Below the pieces are notes generated by a model, which saw nothing but the letters and a program-made list of their open reading frames with translations, searched no databases and was not told the origin of the DNA. Source: Tetranychus cinnabarinus (taxonomy: Eukaryota; Arthropoda; Arachnida; Trombidiformes; Tetranychidae). From it: a stretch of 64,000 bases of DNA. The stretch is taken from NCBI GenBank assembly GCA_022266195.1, contig WHVY01000003.1, forward strand, positions 4,464,001 to 4,528,000, read 5' to 3'. The stretch's first letter is position 1; each line of letters starts with the position of its first letter. Positions 36,401-47,509 of the stretch are shown here, in pieces. The position numbers and the translations under genes were made by a program.

Positions 36401-39370
36401 GTTCAACCAATAATGAATCGATCGTGACAGTTGTAATCTATCAAGACACAATTAGGTAAACTTGAAAGCCAAAATAAAACTGCAAACAATTCAATCAATA
36501 ACAAGTGAAACCAGAAATGTTAACATTGGCAATTGATGTAAAAATAGCTTTATAAATACTGTGCGAAGCTGAAACTGAGCAAAAAATGTCGATTCTATTC
36601 TTGGAGAATCAAAAAGGTAACTAATTAAAATACACAGTTTATTATGTAAATAAATGTACATGATTTCAGGTGAGGATTAGATTTTCAAATGAATGTGTCA
36701 AGTTATTTACAACATTGTTTAACTTACCAATGGCCAAAATTGTGATTAATTTAATTATAAAAGGTTCAGGTTCACAGCCTAAGTAAAACGGTGAGACAAC
36801 ATATTCACTTAGGGTTAGACAAATTATGGCCAACATGGCCGGCTTTAAAATGAATACAGAAACCCATGAGAAAAGAAATGCTGGAAGACCACCGAATGCC
36901 TCCAAAATGTATGAATATTCAGCTCCTGATTTAGTAATTAAAGTTCCAAGTTCAGCATAACACAGAGCTCCTGGTTAAGTGAAAGGTGAAAAGAAACCAG
37001 AAAAAGGAAATTACAAACCATTAAAAAACCTAAATAACCAGTTTGTTTGAGTATTTACACCAGAAAAAAAGAGAAGAGGGAAAAACTTCAACATCATGTA
37101 TTATCATTATAACATCATGATATCATTTAAATTGAGATCAGCTAAACTGCCAGCCATTTGATTGTTACATGAAAACATGAAACCATTAGAAAATCTTTTG
37201 GGTTAATAACAACGAAAACTGGTTTCCTAGATTTGACATCAGATTGACATGGGTTGATTAACAATCAGTTAATTGCGTTTCTTTCAAAGCTGATTGGATT
37301 CCTTAAATAGTTCAACCTCTGTCTTTACATGATTGCTTTTTCTGGTTATTTGAATAATCACATTTGTAATTGGACAACCTGTGAATCCATGAGTCTTGTC
37401 AAGTGGATTTTTATTGTAACAATTCATATCTAAATTCATGTTTCTGGTTTAATGAATGAAAGGTAAATATTAGATGAAATATCATATGAAATACAAGACA
37501 TGGAGACAGCATTTTCACCTTTTAAAGGTAAACTTCTTAATGGATAGTTTAGGTTAATCGATTCTGGCTGGAAACAATATTTCAACCTTATACATGTTAT
37601 ACATGCATTGTGAGTCTGACATTAATAGATATGGATAGTGAATCAAAAAAAGGAGTTAATAACTCACCAAGCAACGAAACTAACCCACAACTTGTCCAGA
37701 CAATTAAACTTAATCCTATTGAACCAGATCTTTGGAGGACTCCTTTGGGTGACACAAAAATACCTGAACCTGAAAATATTGAAGCAAAGATTGATTTTAA
37801 AATAAAAGTTGAAAAGGTAAAAGGTAAGTCCATTTGAAATGAAATGTTTGTTTTGGTAAACATTTGTCTTGTTTTTGGGTAAATCGGGTTTTCACTTGAC
37901 TTTTGGTTTTAAAAATTTAACGAATGAGTTAGATATTAGTTAGAAGGTAAACTAACCGTAAGAATTGTTAATTGTATCAAATTAATAGTGATTGTTAACG
38001 GTTTATTAAAGTTGCTTTGGTAAATTGCCAACTTAATCAATCTCAAAGAAACAAAACAAAGACAAAATTATGGTTAACCGAAAAAAAGAGTCAACAAATG
38101 AATAATTAACCTTTTATAACGCTATTTACATGATAATCAATGAAACAAAGGAGTAAGGATATTAAAATAATAATCAATAATTTTTATGAATATGTTGTAT
38201 CAATAAATGACATCAATAAGTGGTTTATGACTGCGAATCAAATGTAGATGTTTTCGAGCTTGAATTGATTTTTTCAACTAATTGTAATCATTCACCATCA
38301 ACATTGATAGACAGTACAGGGTGAAGATTGAAACTGAAAAGCTGAAAACATGAAAGCATAATTTGATTAAACAACTTAACATGGGTATAAAATGAACCTA
38401 AATGTTACATTGTACACAAATTTACAATTAATTTACTGGTAGAGTTTGATTGTGTTATTGAGTTAATTTAAACTTATTGTCTGGTTGTGAGTTGTCTTTA
38501 GATTATTTAACTAAATTGAATTACAGGGAGAGATGTATTTTTGTCTTTTGGAATGGATCAATGTTTGAACTTGATGTTAATTTTACCAGCTTTGTTACAT
38601 TTCTGGTATGAGTTGGGATATTTGTTAAGATACTAATTCAATTGAAAAGTTGAATTGATGATTAAATTAAGTTGAAATTGATTAACTCAGATTGACTTAC
38701 CTATCATAGTACCAACAATTAAAGCTGTACCCGAAAGTAAGCCAACTCTTCGTTTAAGGCCAACCAGTTCAGTTACTTTGTTATTTACTTGATGAACGGA
38801 CGGTTTAAATGGATTGGCATTGTTCATCGTTGATTTGATTCGGCAGCAAAGGCCATCCTCAGTGGTTACTAATCAATTGAAATTAAAGCAATAAATTTAA
38901 TTGCCAAATAACAATCATAATTAAATAATTGTATTTAGTAAGAATACAAACATAAACTGTATCAATCATATGTATTAATAGATCGACAATTATCTAATCA
39001 AAGATTAAGATCCTGGATCATCTTGTATCTACTTTTAAGTAACAATGTGAACTGATATCTTTTAAAGATCAAAATATGTTTTGTCTTTGTTATATTCGCG
39101 GTTAATTTTGATTGTGGACTTGTGTCTCTTATTATTATTGATTAATCTATTACCTGTTGTGTTTTGTTAATTGTTTTATTTGACTTATCAGTTGTGCAAA
39201 CGTTAAATTGGCGATTTAAATGTGATTACTGTCTATGGTCTAATTGGATTGTACAGTTTGTGTGCCTTAGTATGGTAAACTGTAAGATATTTGATATTCA
39301 TTAATTACTCACGGAAGGCATCAGTTGCCATTTTGTTCCCATTTTCGGACTCCTCATCAATTATCATCAT
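33428..39370 (-). CDS. SLC7 amino-acid transporter light chain (LAT / b0,+AT type), complete
   Basis: Twelve coding exons: 39370-39313, 38868-38701, 37769-37668, 36970-36728, 35058-34833, 34761-34717, 34600-34477, 34348-34245, 34162-34066, 33990-33835, 33753-33585, 33495-33428; 519 residues in frame across all junctions. VGLLSGTALIVGTMIGSGIF is the TM1 signature of L-type (heteromeric) amino-acid transporters. It continues with a TM2 ALCYAELGTLI, YILEAFGGLPAFLF, the FSGLWAYDGW-type loop (here YSGLWAYDGWNNLN) and the RPYKVHLSIP motif before the last helices. Such proteins exchange neutral or cationic amino acids at the plasma membrane, usually with an SLC3 heavy chain. Which subtype is not decidable. 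The fourth intron is 1.67 kb. A partial copy of this gene lies at 44848-46826. Confidence 0.93.
36002..36045. repeat. Short tandem repeat, AAATGTAAATAT-like
   Basis: Three to four imperfect 12-bp units inside the fourth SLC7 intron. The same tract is retained in the partial SLC7 copy at about 46536-46575. Confidence 0.7.
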
Positions 39371-41580
39371 GTTACAAAAATGAATAAATCATGGAGAAGG
39401 TCGAGAGAGAAAGAGAGAGGGGAGTAAGAAATAGAGAGTTGAAGAGAACCAAAGAAGAAGAGATAAAAAAAGGAAAAGGAAATGGTAAAGGTCGATATTA
39501 TGCGTAGGAGGTTCTGAGATTATGATGACGAGGTAAGAGGGAGAAGAAGAGCAAGATTATGAGTCAAAACAATGTGTCTTTAAAATGTTCATGAACATTA
39601 TCATCTCTGTAATTAACCCGCAACACCAAGAAACTGGAAAGAGCAACAATATCATCAACTATTAATGCGCCTACTACAAAAATCCAGTTCAACAAAGCTA
39701 ACACTGGACTCGTTACAATATGGTTAACCATGGAGCATTGGACCGTAAAGGATGGTGAATATGAAGAAAGCAAAGAAAAGATGAACAATTTTCCATTTGT
39801 TATTTAATATCATGGGCAAGGTAAAGGAATGAATTGAACGTCTACCAGATTAGAGGAGAGAAGGAGAAACATTTTGAACCGGAAATCTTTCGAAACATCT
39901 AAATGTGAATAGAAGATGAATGAAAACAGAAAGAAGGGAAAAGATGAAGATAAAGTGAAAGAAGATGACGATTTGAGGATGAAAATCACAAGACATGAGA
40001 TATTTGCTTTTTGTCTTTAAGGTAAAGTGAAATGTGTCTTACTTGATGATGCAAAAATATACTTGATCATCATTTGAACGAACCTGATATGGTTACAAAC
40101 AAATGGGAGTTGACTAACAATAAACTTATCTTCTCTTTCTTAGGTGTCTCTCCAAAAATGTCCCACGGTTCCCATAACAACTGTAGGATGTGGATGAGGA
40201 TGATAAACCGAGATGGAGTAAATAACTTGATGTCTTTTGGATAAACCCTCAACTGTTTCAACTGCATTTTGTTAATCGTCATTGTTTCATTTCAATTTAT
40301 TGTCATTCCTGTTGATGCATGCAATTTCATTGACCAATACCATGACCAGAAAAATATTTCAATGCTGTTCAATCATATAAGACCAAACTCTGGTGGAAAT
40401 TTCATTAACTCACTGGGAATCGGTTAAATTACATGCTTGTTACTTCTTGATAACAGGTATTGTCACTCATTTCCAAGTAAACCAGAGTATTAGACAAGCA
40501 ATTTGATTCAAATGATTGACTTTTAATTAGCTGGATGCAACTAATTGACTATTGAGTACAGCTAATTGATAAAGCGACAGAATTGGCCATTTCACATTTG
40601 TCAGCAACTTGGATGAAAATTTCGCTACTGTTCATCTTACTGTATGCTAATTTTATAAAGTTTAATGAACTCAAATTGTCTGTTGATCTTGGCTAACTGT
40701 TTTAATCAATTAATACAATCGAGCGACATTATGAAAATGTCAATGTAAGCTAATATTGTCATTGTATTTATCTATAGTCTTATTGATTGAGATGGAAATA
40801 AAATCACTAAAATAACCATTACTGTGTTAAAGCATAAAACATTGAGTTGTAATGGAAGCAAAAAATCATTTAACTCACATGGGCTACCAGAAATGGGTAA
40901 GTGATGATGAAAGAAGGGGAAAAGTAAAGGCAAAAGACGAAGAAGATGATGATAAATGAAAGGGGAAAATGTAAGTAGACACTTTGAGAAAGAAAGGGAA
41001 GATTGAATGATAACAAAAAAGAGTAGGTTTTCACTGATTTTGCTTCTTTTTTAGGTCAAAATGAAATGGTTAATGCAGACGATATTGTGTCTTTACAGCT
41101 TATAACTGTGTTGCTGTTTGGGTTAAAGGTTGGCTACTTACCTTATTTTTTAATGTCTTTCAATCCAATTGTTACGGCAGTAGAAATAAATGATCATAAT
41201 TGATGACACATTTGGAGACAAAATTATAAAATAACAATTTGAGCGAATTATTGTTTAACAAAACAAATAAGATGAGATCGGTTATTAAAAGATGATATGA
41301 GTGATAGAGGGTTAAAATGCTTGTTTATAATGGTCTGTACAGTTCTTTTCGAGTCTGATTTTGCCTTCTTTAATAAATCCAAGTTAGATTTAAAGGTAGA
41401 TCATGAAAGATATTGCACGGAAAACCACGAGAATCAGAACAATGTGAAATGAACAAGTGAAATTGAATCAGTAAGATCAGGAAGGATAGATGACAGACTC
41501 TGTAAATTTCTGGTTCGAGATCGCAATAACAACTGCCATCTATATTGAATAATAAAAGATCGAGAACATTTTTAGGTTAT
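39371..41580. other. SLC7 upstream region; no gene recognised
   Basis: A purine-rich stretch at about 39395-39545 (GAGAGAAAGAGAGAGG) directly precedes the SLC7 start and would be CT-rich on the sense strand, as in many promoters. Open frames at 39564-39788 and 40070-40282 (minus) have no domain. Further purine-rich runs occur near 40900-41000. Confidence 0.4.
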
Positions 41581-42233
41581 TTACATGTTTTTTTTGAACC
41601 AACTATTCAGAGATTCTAATTGGATTTTCAGACTTTTAAAGTCTTCCATAATGGTTGACAAGTTTATCGATTGTTTATCTTCGGCAATAGACTGATCAGC
41701 CAATTTACCAAAAATATGCTTATCAATATCTCGGATCGGTTGAAGTTGAGTTGCATTGGCCGTTTTTGCTGGATTACTTAGCTTCGATGACTTGGAGAAT
41801 GGCCATATCATTGGCTTGACTAACATCTCCTTCCAAATTTATTTTGCTTAACGCATCTCGACTCAAAGTACTTGAACCATCGAAATCACTGCTAGAACCC
41901 GAAATACGTATTGGTGGGTGAGGTAAAAGACTTTTCCAAGCCCAATACTTGCTTCGATTGTTTTCCATATGAACAGGAGTCATTGGACTTTCAGATGCAA
42001 TAGCATGATGGATTGGACTAGCTCGAATTTCTTTCAACGGTGTTTCTAAGCCTTTGCTTTCAAGTTTACTTTTACATTTATGCATCATACTGATCCACTT
42101 TCTAATATCTTCAGGATTAACGCAGGACAATACATATTTACCAGTATCCTCAGAATTAAGATCGGCAACCAGCAAATGAAATGTAGTTTCATGCTTTGAA
42201 TATCAGGTCGATTACATCGATGTATCTCTACAT
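41581..42233 (-). pseudogene. PH-domain-like gene fragment with frameshifts
   Basis: Read on the minus strand, FYVEIHRCNRPDIQSMKL, then in another frame HLLVADLNSEDTGKYVLSCV and NPEDIRKWISMMHKCKSKLE look like the second half of a pleckstrin-homology domain, ending in the Trp-containing C-terminal helix. A further frame shift near 41800 leads into KLSNPAKTANATQLQ and a helix ending NSWFKKNM. The frame changes and the abrupt junction with P450 sequence at 42234 show a broken fragment. The parent gene is not in the window, so its family is unknown. Confidence 0.6.
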
Positions 42234-42630
42234 AAAATGTCCAAAAGACAAAAGGAAAAGTATTCAACTTTTAATTTAGATACTTTACCTCGAAATGCAG
42301 CTTTGTTTTACATTGCTGGTTCGGACACCATTTCAAATACACTCAAATGGAGCATGATATATCTAGTTAAATACCCTGAATACCAGAATAAGATACGAGA
42401 TGAAATTAAACAGACTATTGGATTGAATAGACAGCCTGAAAATGTGGATCGACAACAAATGCCTTTTACAATGTTTTTCATCTACGAAACCTTGCGATTC
42501 TCTTCAATAGTTGCACTCAATTTATTGAGAAGAGCAACTGAAGACACTAAAGTTGGAGGCTATTCAATACCTAAAGACAGTCCAAATATTTAACTTCTGG
42601 TCAGTCCAAATTCATGGGATAATCCGATAA
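42234..42630 (+). pseudogene. Internal fragment of a P450
   Basis: Covers about P450 residues 282-400: MSKRQKEKYSTFNLDTL, AGSDTISNTLKWSM, DRQQMPF, YETLRFSSIVALNLL and KVGGYSIPKDS. After that a short deletion gives a stop, and a second deletion removes the HHDPNL region; homology ends near 42630 without the PERF or heme loop. Closest in this window to the broken gene at 25631-27159 (same NTLKWS variant and ALNLL). Confidence 0.9.
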
Positions 42631-42819
42631 CTTCATGCACATTTCAATTTGAGGTTATAAATTGCACAAAATGAGCAGATACATTCATGTTAATCTACGA
42701 AATCATTTTATTTTATTAAATCATTAAATCATTCATTTTTATCAATAAGTAATTAGATAATTTGATTGGTTCTGAGCATTATTTTATTTATATCTCAGAT
42801 CAACTAATCAAGTAAAGGA

Positions 42820-43884
42820 TCAGCGATTTACAAATGATCTGAATATTGCTTGGTTGAATATGTATGGAGCTCGTCGCTCGGATGCACCTCGAATGTAATC
42901 ATCCTCTTTGTAGCATTTGCTCTTCAGACATCTCTTTGAAAAAGGATCAACTTTTAATGGCAAAGGCCAATCCCCAATGTATGCCATAACATCCGACAGC
43001 AATCCGGCCAATTGAATGTTCTTTGGATAGTTATATCCCATATAATCATGATGTTTGTATACCATGATTCCATCGTCGATGTTTTGAGCGCGAACTCTTT
43101 CCATTCCTTCGAAATCCACTAAATAGCAGAACATAGTGGACTTGGCATCAATGATTGGTGAATTGACAGTCTGTTTGATAAGATCACCGAACAAAAGGAA
43201 TGCGCAAAATTCCAATCCAAGTGCATCATCTGCCCGTTTACAATTATAAAATGATGAAACACAAATGATTTTATCCAAGAGTTTAAAGTGGGTTTCACAG
43301 TCGATGAACAAAGACACGAAATCAGCAGTTTGGTTAGAAACTATGATACGATCGTAACCGTTAAGTATCTCCATTAGGTCGGTTCGCACTTTGCAGAAAA
43401 AAGGAGCATATTTCCAATGGTCATGAGATAAACCATGCATTTGGGTGAGTGGTCTTGAGATACCACCTGATGGATGTCTGATGAGACTATTGTATATCAA
43501 TTGGCCCTCTGAATTGACAACAGAAACCCAACATGGAACCGACTTTTCAGTTCCATCCACCATGGTGATTACAACATTTTCCATATCGATCGCGCAAACT
43601 TTAAGCTTTCGGCTCTCCAATTCTCTCCTGGCACTGAGAATTCGTTCTGAATGGTTACTTGGCAGATCGTAACAATTGATGGATGGCAAAGAAATTTCTT
43701 TCAACGTTTCTCTGTATTTACGTGCCTCTCGTGCTTTAACCTTAGCCATGTGTTTGTCGCGATTTCTCATTCGCCATTCAAAATTAGCTTGCGAATTCTG
43801 TGATCTTGTCCTATTGCTGGAGGAGAGAGACACTGGAGGTGGTGGCTGGAAGGTTTTCGGCTGATAACCGTCAATAAAGCTCAT
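42820..43884 (-). CDS. DEDD-family 3'-5' exonuclease-like protein lacking the catalytic His
   Basis: Open frame of 354 codons in one exon. An acceptor (TTTCGTTTCAG, near 43925) and a donor (AAG|GTATGT, near 44038) upstream suggest a 5' UTR intron; an in-frame stop precedes the ATG. Residues 1-95 are basic and Pro/Ser-rich. Residues 96-255 resemble the RNase-H-fold exonuclease of the REXO/ISG20 type: exo I D100-x-E102 (AIDMEN), exo II D188 (SNQTADFVSLF) and exo III D246 (NSPIIDAKSTM). The general-base His of H-x4-D is Asn241 here. The enzyme may therefore be inactive or act as an RNA-binding relative. The family call rests on motif spacing, not on close similarity. Confidence 0.55.
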   Translation of the reverse strand: MSFIDGYQPKTFQPPPPVSLSSSNRTRSQNSQANFEWRMRNRDKHMAKVKAREARKYRETLKEISLPSINCYDLPSNHSERILSARRELESRKLKVCAIDMENVVITMVDGTEKSVPCWVSVVNSEGQLIYNSLIRHPSGGISRPLTQMHGLSHDHWKYAPFFCKVRTDLMEILNGYDRIIVSNQTADFVSLFIDCETHFKLLDKIICVSSFYNCKRADDALGLEFCAFLLFGDLIKQTVNSPIIDAKSTMFCYLVDFEGMERVRAQNIDDGIMVYKHHDYMGYNYPKNIQLAGLLSDVMAYIGDWPLPLKVDPFSKRCLKSKCYKEDDYIRGASERRAPYIFNQAIFRSFVNR

Positions 43885-44168
43885 TTTGATATTCAATATG
43901 GAAGCGCAGTTACTCTCAGGGAACTGAAACGAAAAAAATAAAACAATGAATATGATAAAACCATAACAAAAACAATATCACTCACAGAAACTTCACTGAG
44001 TACACAAAGAATGAGAAAATGAGAAATATGAACATACCTTGATAATTGTTGCTTAACACTCTTTAACTAACCACAGTTAAGTAGGGATCACTAATGGGTG
44101 AATCTCTAAGTGGTTATCACTTAAGTACACTTTTCCCTCGAGTTTTTTGTATTTTCTTTATGCTGCCC

Positions 44169-44319
44169 TCTAGATTAGCTAGAGGGGGAAATCAAAAATT
44201 TTACAATTAAAACAATAAGATTGCTCTGCTGACTCCCCTTATGGGATAAGTTGGACAAGGGGAAGTCAGTAAAGTTTTTAAATGTAAAAATTCTGATTTC
44301 CCCCTCCAGTTACTCTAGA
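44169..44319. repeat. Palindromic 151-bp element (MITE-like, imperfect inverted repeats)
   Basis: Both ends read inward as TCTAGA followed by a similar sequence (left ...AGAGGGGGAAATC; right, in reverse complement, ...GGAGGGGGAAATC). The symmetry continues inward to CTGACT(T)CCCCTT around a short centre near 44245-44260, so the whole element can fold back. No transposase and no clear target duplication; TCTAGA itself may be the duplicated site. It lies 125 bp upstream of the exonuclease-like gene's first exon. Confidence 0.65.
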
Positions 44320-44821
44320 TGTCATGAGTCAGCCGAATTAGCGCCATCCACTGAGTTATTTGCTTATCAACTATCACGCTCCTATTTTGTGATTCATTGA
44401 CCATAGACGATTATTGTCCGGATGTACCATGAGCATTAACATACGCCTTTATGTTCCTTTCAACATTGTGATTAAGAAGTGTGAACCAAGAGACATGATT
44501 GAGAGGACAAGATAGTCAACATCAGTTTGTCATAGTATAAACCAATCGCGTGATAACATGGAGAGAAATTTTTGTTTCTACTAGTTAGTTAATCAGTCAC
44601 ATTATCCTGATCAAGTAAAATTATTAAGTTTAGTAACAATTAAAAATTTTTTTGGTATTGTTAGGTTGAGCTCAAACATTGTATTTTACGTTAATAATGT
44701 TCAGCAAAATACAGTATAGTATTCAGTTAGTCTGTTAAATTGTTTCATACTGTTCACCTTATTCAATATTCAATAAATACACTTTTTTAATACCTCTGAA
44801 TCGGTAATTATCAACTCTACT

Positions 44822-44843
44822 GATAGAAACAATGGTTTCTATG
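44822..44843. repeat. 22-bp hairpin, GATAGAAAC / GTTTCTAT
   Basis: Inverted repeat ATAGAAAC ... GTTTCTAT with a 4-bp centre, lying directly at the left boundary of the partial SLC7 copy. Two relatives are at 46864-46885 and 47689-47710. Confidence 0.6.
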
Positions 44844-44847
44844 TAAT

Positions 44848-46826
44848 GATAATAAACAAATGGTATGTAAACAAAAGCTCCACCAACTATATACAAACTT
44901 GCGTAAAGATATTCAATTTGAGGATTTTCAAGAATTGGAGCAATCACGAGGTAGAAAGATATAAATGAGATTCCGATAGGTATACTTAAATGAACCTGAT
45001 AATGAAAATGAAGAAAAGAAAACATAAGTTAAGGTAATTCACAGTTTAAAATTAGAATAATTTAGTGAAAAGTTACCTTATAAGGCCGATTATAATCTTT
45101 ATATGGACTTTTATAACGAAGTACAACTAAAGATAGCATCGTTAAACCATAAAATAACCACGCTGTAAAACTGAAAAAGTCTATTAAACTTTCAATGTTT
45201 CCTGGTATAACATAGCAAATGGCAAGTACTGCCTGTAAAAATGCAAGAAAAACAAAAAATTAAGTTAATTTATGGCAACAGATTTAAAGAGTTCACATCT
45301 TGCTTGCATTGAAAATCAAAGCAGGCGAAGGAGTAAATCGATGAAAATCAACGAAAGACAAAACGTCAACAAGATGACCTTCTCTGGCAGCAGCAAAGGA
45401 TAACCTAAGAATGATTTGAAACAAATTTTAGAAACCAATCAAAATTGAAAAATATAACTAATGTAAATAATGAACAAAAATAGGAACCTTCCACTGGTAA
45501 AACATGATCCATTTCCAGCACCAAAAGATGAAACAGCAACGGCAATCGGCATGATAACGGAGGCTGAGCCAAGAACTCGTGCACCCCAATTCTGCAATTA
45601 GAAAGTAATAAAATATAAATGACATGACACCAATTAAATGTTAAAGTAATCTGGTGAAACAAAGAAACCTTTGTTGTCTTCATTCTCAAAAAACGGTTAT
45701 TCATCTCAATTCACTTACAACAGCAACTGCTTTGGACGAAAGTATTTCGCTGGTTGGCATAACAGTCATGTAGGAAACGTTAACCATAACATAGCATAAG
45801 GTTACCATTGGAATACCATAAATAATTGCTAATGGAAGATTTCTGGTAATAAATGGGTAAATAAGTTGTTAGCGTAAGGTAAGTAATAGTAGGTAAACCA
45901 ATTTACCAATGATTTGCAAGTCAATCTGTTAGACTTTAATCATTTGATATAATTTTTACACACCTGTATGGATTAATAAGTTCTTCTGTAATATAGTTGA
46001 GATTGTTCCTGGAAATAAATTAAGGATGAAATAATTAGTTATCTGAGAAACAGAGCTACATGCATTTTGGATAACTTACCAACCATCATAGGCCCAAAGG
46101 CCAGGTTGTAAAGAGATAGCCAAAGAAAGGTTAAGAAATCAATTATTAATAATAAGCAGCTGAGCACAGATGGTGACAGTCAAAGTTGAGTTATCGGAAA
46201 AGAGTTATTGAACCAGAGAAAGATTTACAATCAGATAAAGATGAAAAGGATAAGAATTGACTAGATAATTGTTGAGACTGAAATTTGATTTACTTTATAA
46301 AAGGTCAATCAAGTATGATTGAAAAGCACACAAAATAAGTGAAGTGAAAGATGCGAGTTATACAGAAGAAGGCACTTGCTGAACAATAGTTGAAAGGGAA
46401 AAAGTGATTAGACTAACGGCTTTTGTTGAGGGATGATTGTTTAAGTGAAAAGAGTAATTACATAAAAGTTAATGTTAACCATCACCACAGTTTATCATAT
46501 TTCCTATTCAAGATGAAAATTTCAACATGAACAGATAAATGTAAATATAAATGTAAATATGAATGTAAATACATGCAGCATTTCTGTCTTATTATCACGA
46601 TTATATCAATTCTCAACCCAAAAGTCTAAATCCATGGAAACAATTTTACAGTTGGTTTCAGTTAGATTCTTAATGGAATGACCATTAAAGATGAAATCTT
46701 TCATTTTATCGATATTTTCTGATGATTATTCTTGAAGAATCCAAAAGGTAACTAATTAAAATACACAGTTTATTATGTAAATAAATGTACATGATTTCAG
46801 GTGAGGATTAGATTTTCAAATGAATG
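44848..46826 (-). pseudogene. Partial, internally deleted copy of the SLC7 transporter gene
   Basis: Nearly identical to 33600-36690. It keeps most of exon 11, exons 10, 9, 8, 7 and 6 with their introns, and the 3' end of exon 5. The rest of exon 5 and about 0.5 kb are deleted (junction near 46103), and two further deletions remove pieces of the large intron (near 46515 and 46727). Exons for the first five or so membrane helices and the final exon are missing, so no transporter can be made. Differences are few (for example Val to Ile in the last retained exon), so the copy is young. It ends at 46826 in mid-intron or exon 4 3' flank. Confidence 0.92.
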
Positions 46827-46863
46827 TAAGTGTTGCCCCAAATGTTGCTACATTTCTTTGGCT

Positions 46864-46885
46864 GATAGAAACAATTGTTTCTATT
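46864..46885. repeat. 22-bp hairpin, GATAGAAAC / GTTTCTAT
   Basis: Second copy of the palindrome, 37 bp outside the right boundary of the partial SLC7 copy. Confidence 0.6.
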
Positions 46886-47425
46886 GATCTCTAAACAACT
46901 CAGAGTGGCAACGCACTAGCTGCTCTGCTTAAAGATGTGAATAGTTTAATTTTCCATTTTTCGACGCCTCATCGTTTTTATTATGATTCTAATTCTACAA
47001 TGTTGCTTTTCCATTGTCCAGTTCTACAGGTGCACCTACACCCAATCTACGGCCGAGCATGTGAGCCGTGAACTTATTACCGGCTCTCTCATTCTTATTA
47101 TGTCAAGCTTAGATTAACAATTTAAGGAACTCGAAAAAAATTTCACGATTTTGGACATGGTGATAAAACGGGAAAAATTGTATAGAGCTTCAACTCACAA
47201 AACTCATCCTGTCCGTTCAATCCTGAATGTACCTACCAATTGCGTAGCAGAAATGTCACTAATGGAACGAAACGGAAAGTATCTGACAGTGCCAGTGACA
47301 CAACCAAATCCTTACATTCGGAGAAGAAAATCAAGGTCCATGTCGTTTTAGGACAAAGCTGTACTAATATCATTAACCGAAATCAACTCAACGATGAAAT
47401 GCATATTTAAAATTCTAAAAATAAC

Positions 47426-47509
47426 CTCATTTGTGATTTTTGTAATAGAAAATTTGAAAAGAAACAAGCCAGGTCTGCTCATATGAAGGTTCATCGCCTA
47501 TTTCCTTGA
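47426..47509 (+). pseudogene. C2H2 zinc-finger relic
   Basis: Short frame reading CDFCNRKFEKKQARSAHMKV then His, a C-x2-C-x12-H-x3-H finger, closed by a stop four codons later. The SAHMK-x-H pattern recalls the C-terminal finger of ELM2/SANT co-repressor proteins (TRERF1/ZNF541-like), which is only a hint. The neighbourhood from about 47150 to 48660 holds further coding-like pieces in shifting frames (47151-47351, about 47800-48060, 48058-48405), consistent with one decayed gene. Confidence 0.5.

Noticed and set aside
37610..37837. Plus-strand 75-codon frame
   Set aside because: Antisense of SLC7 exon 3, whose splice sites and protein motifs fit the minus strand.
44848..46826. Second functional SLC7 gene
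   Set aside because: Lacks the exons for the N-terminal helices and the last exon, and has internal deletions.
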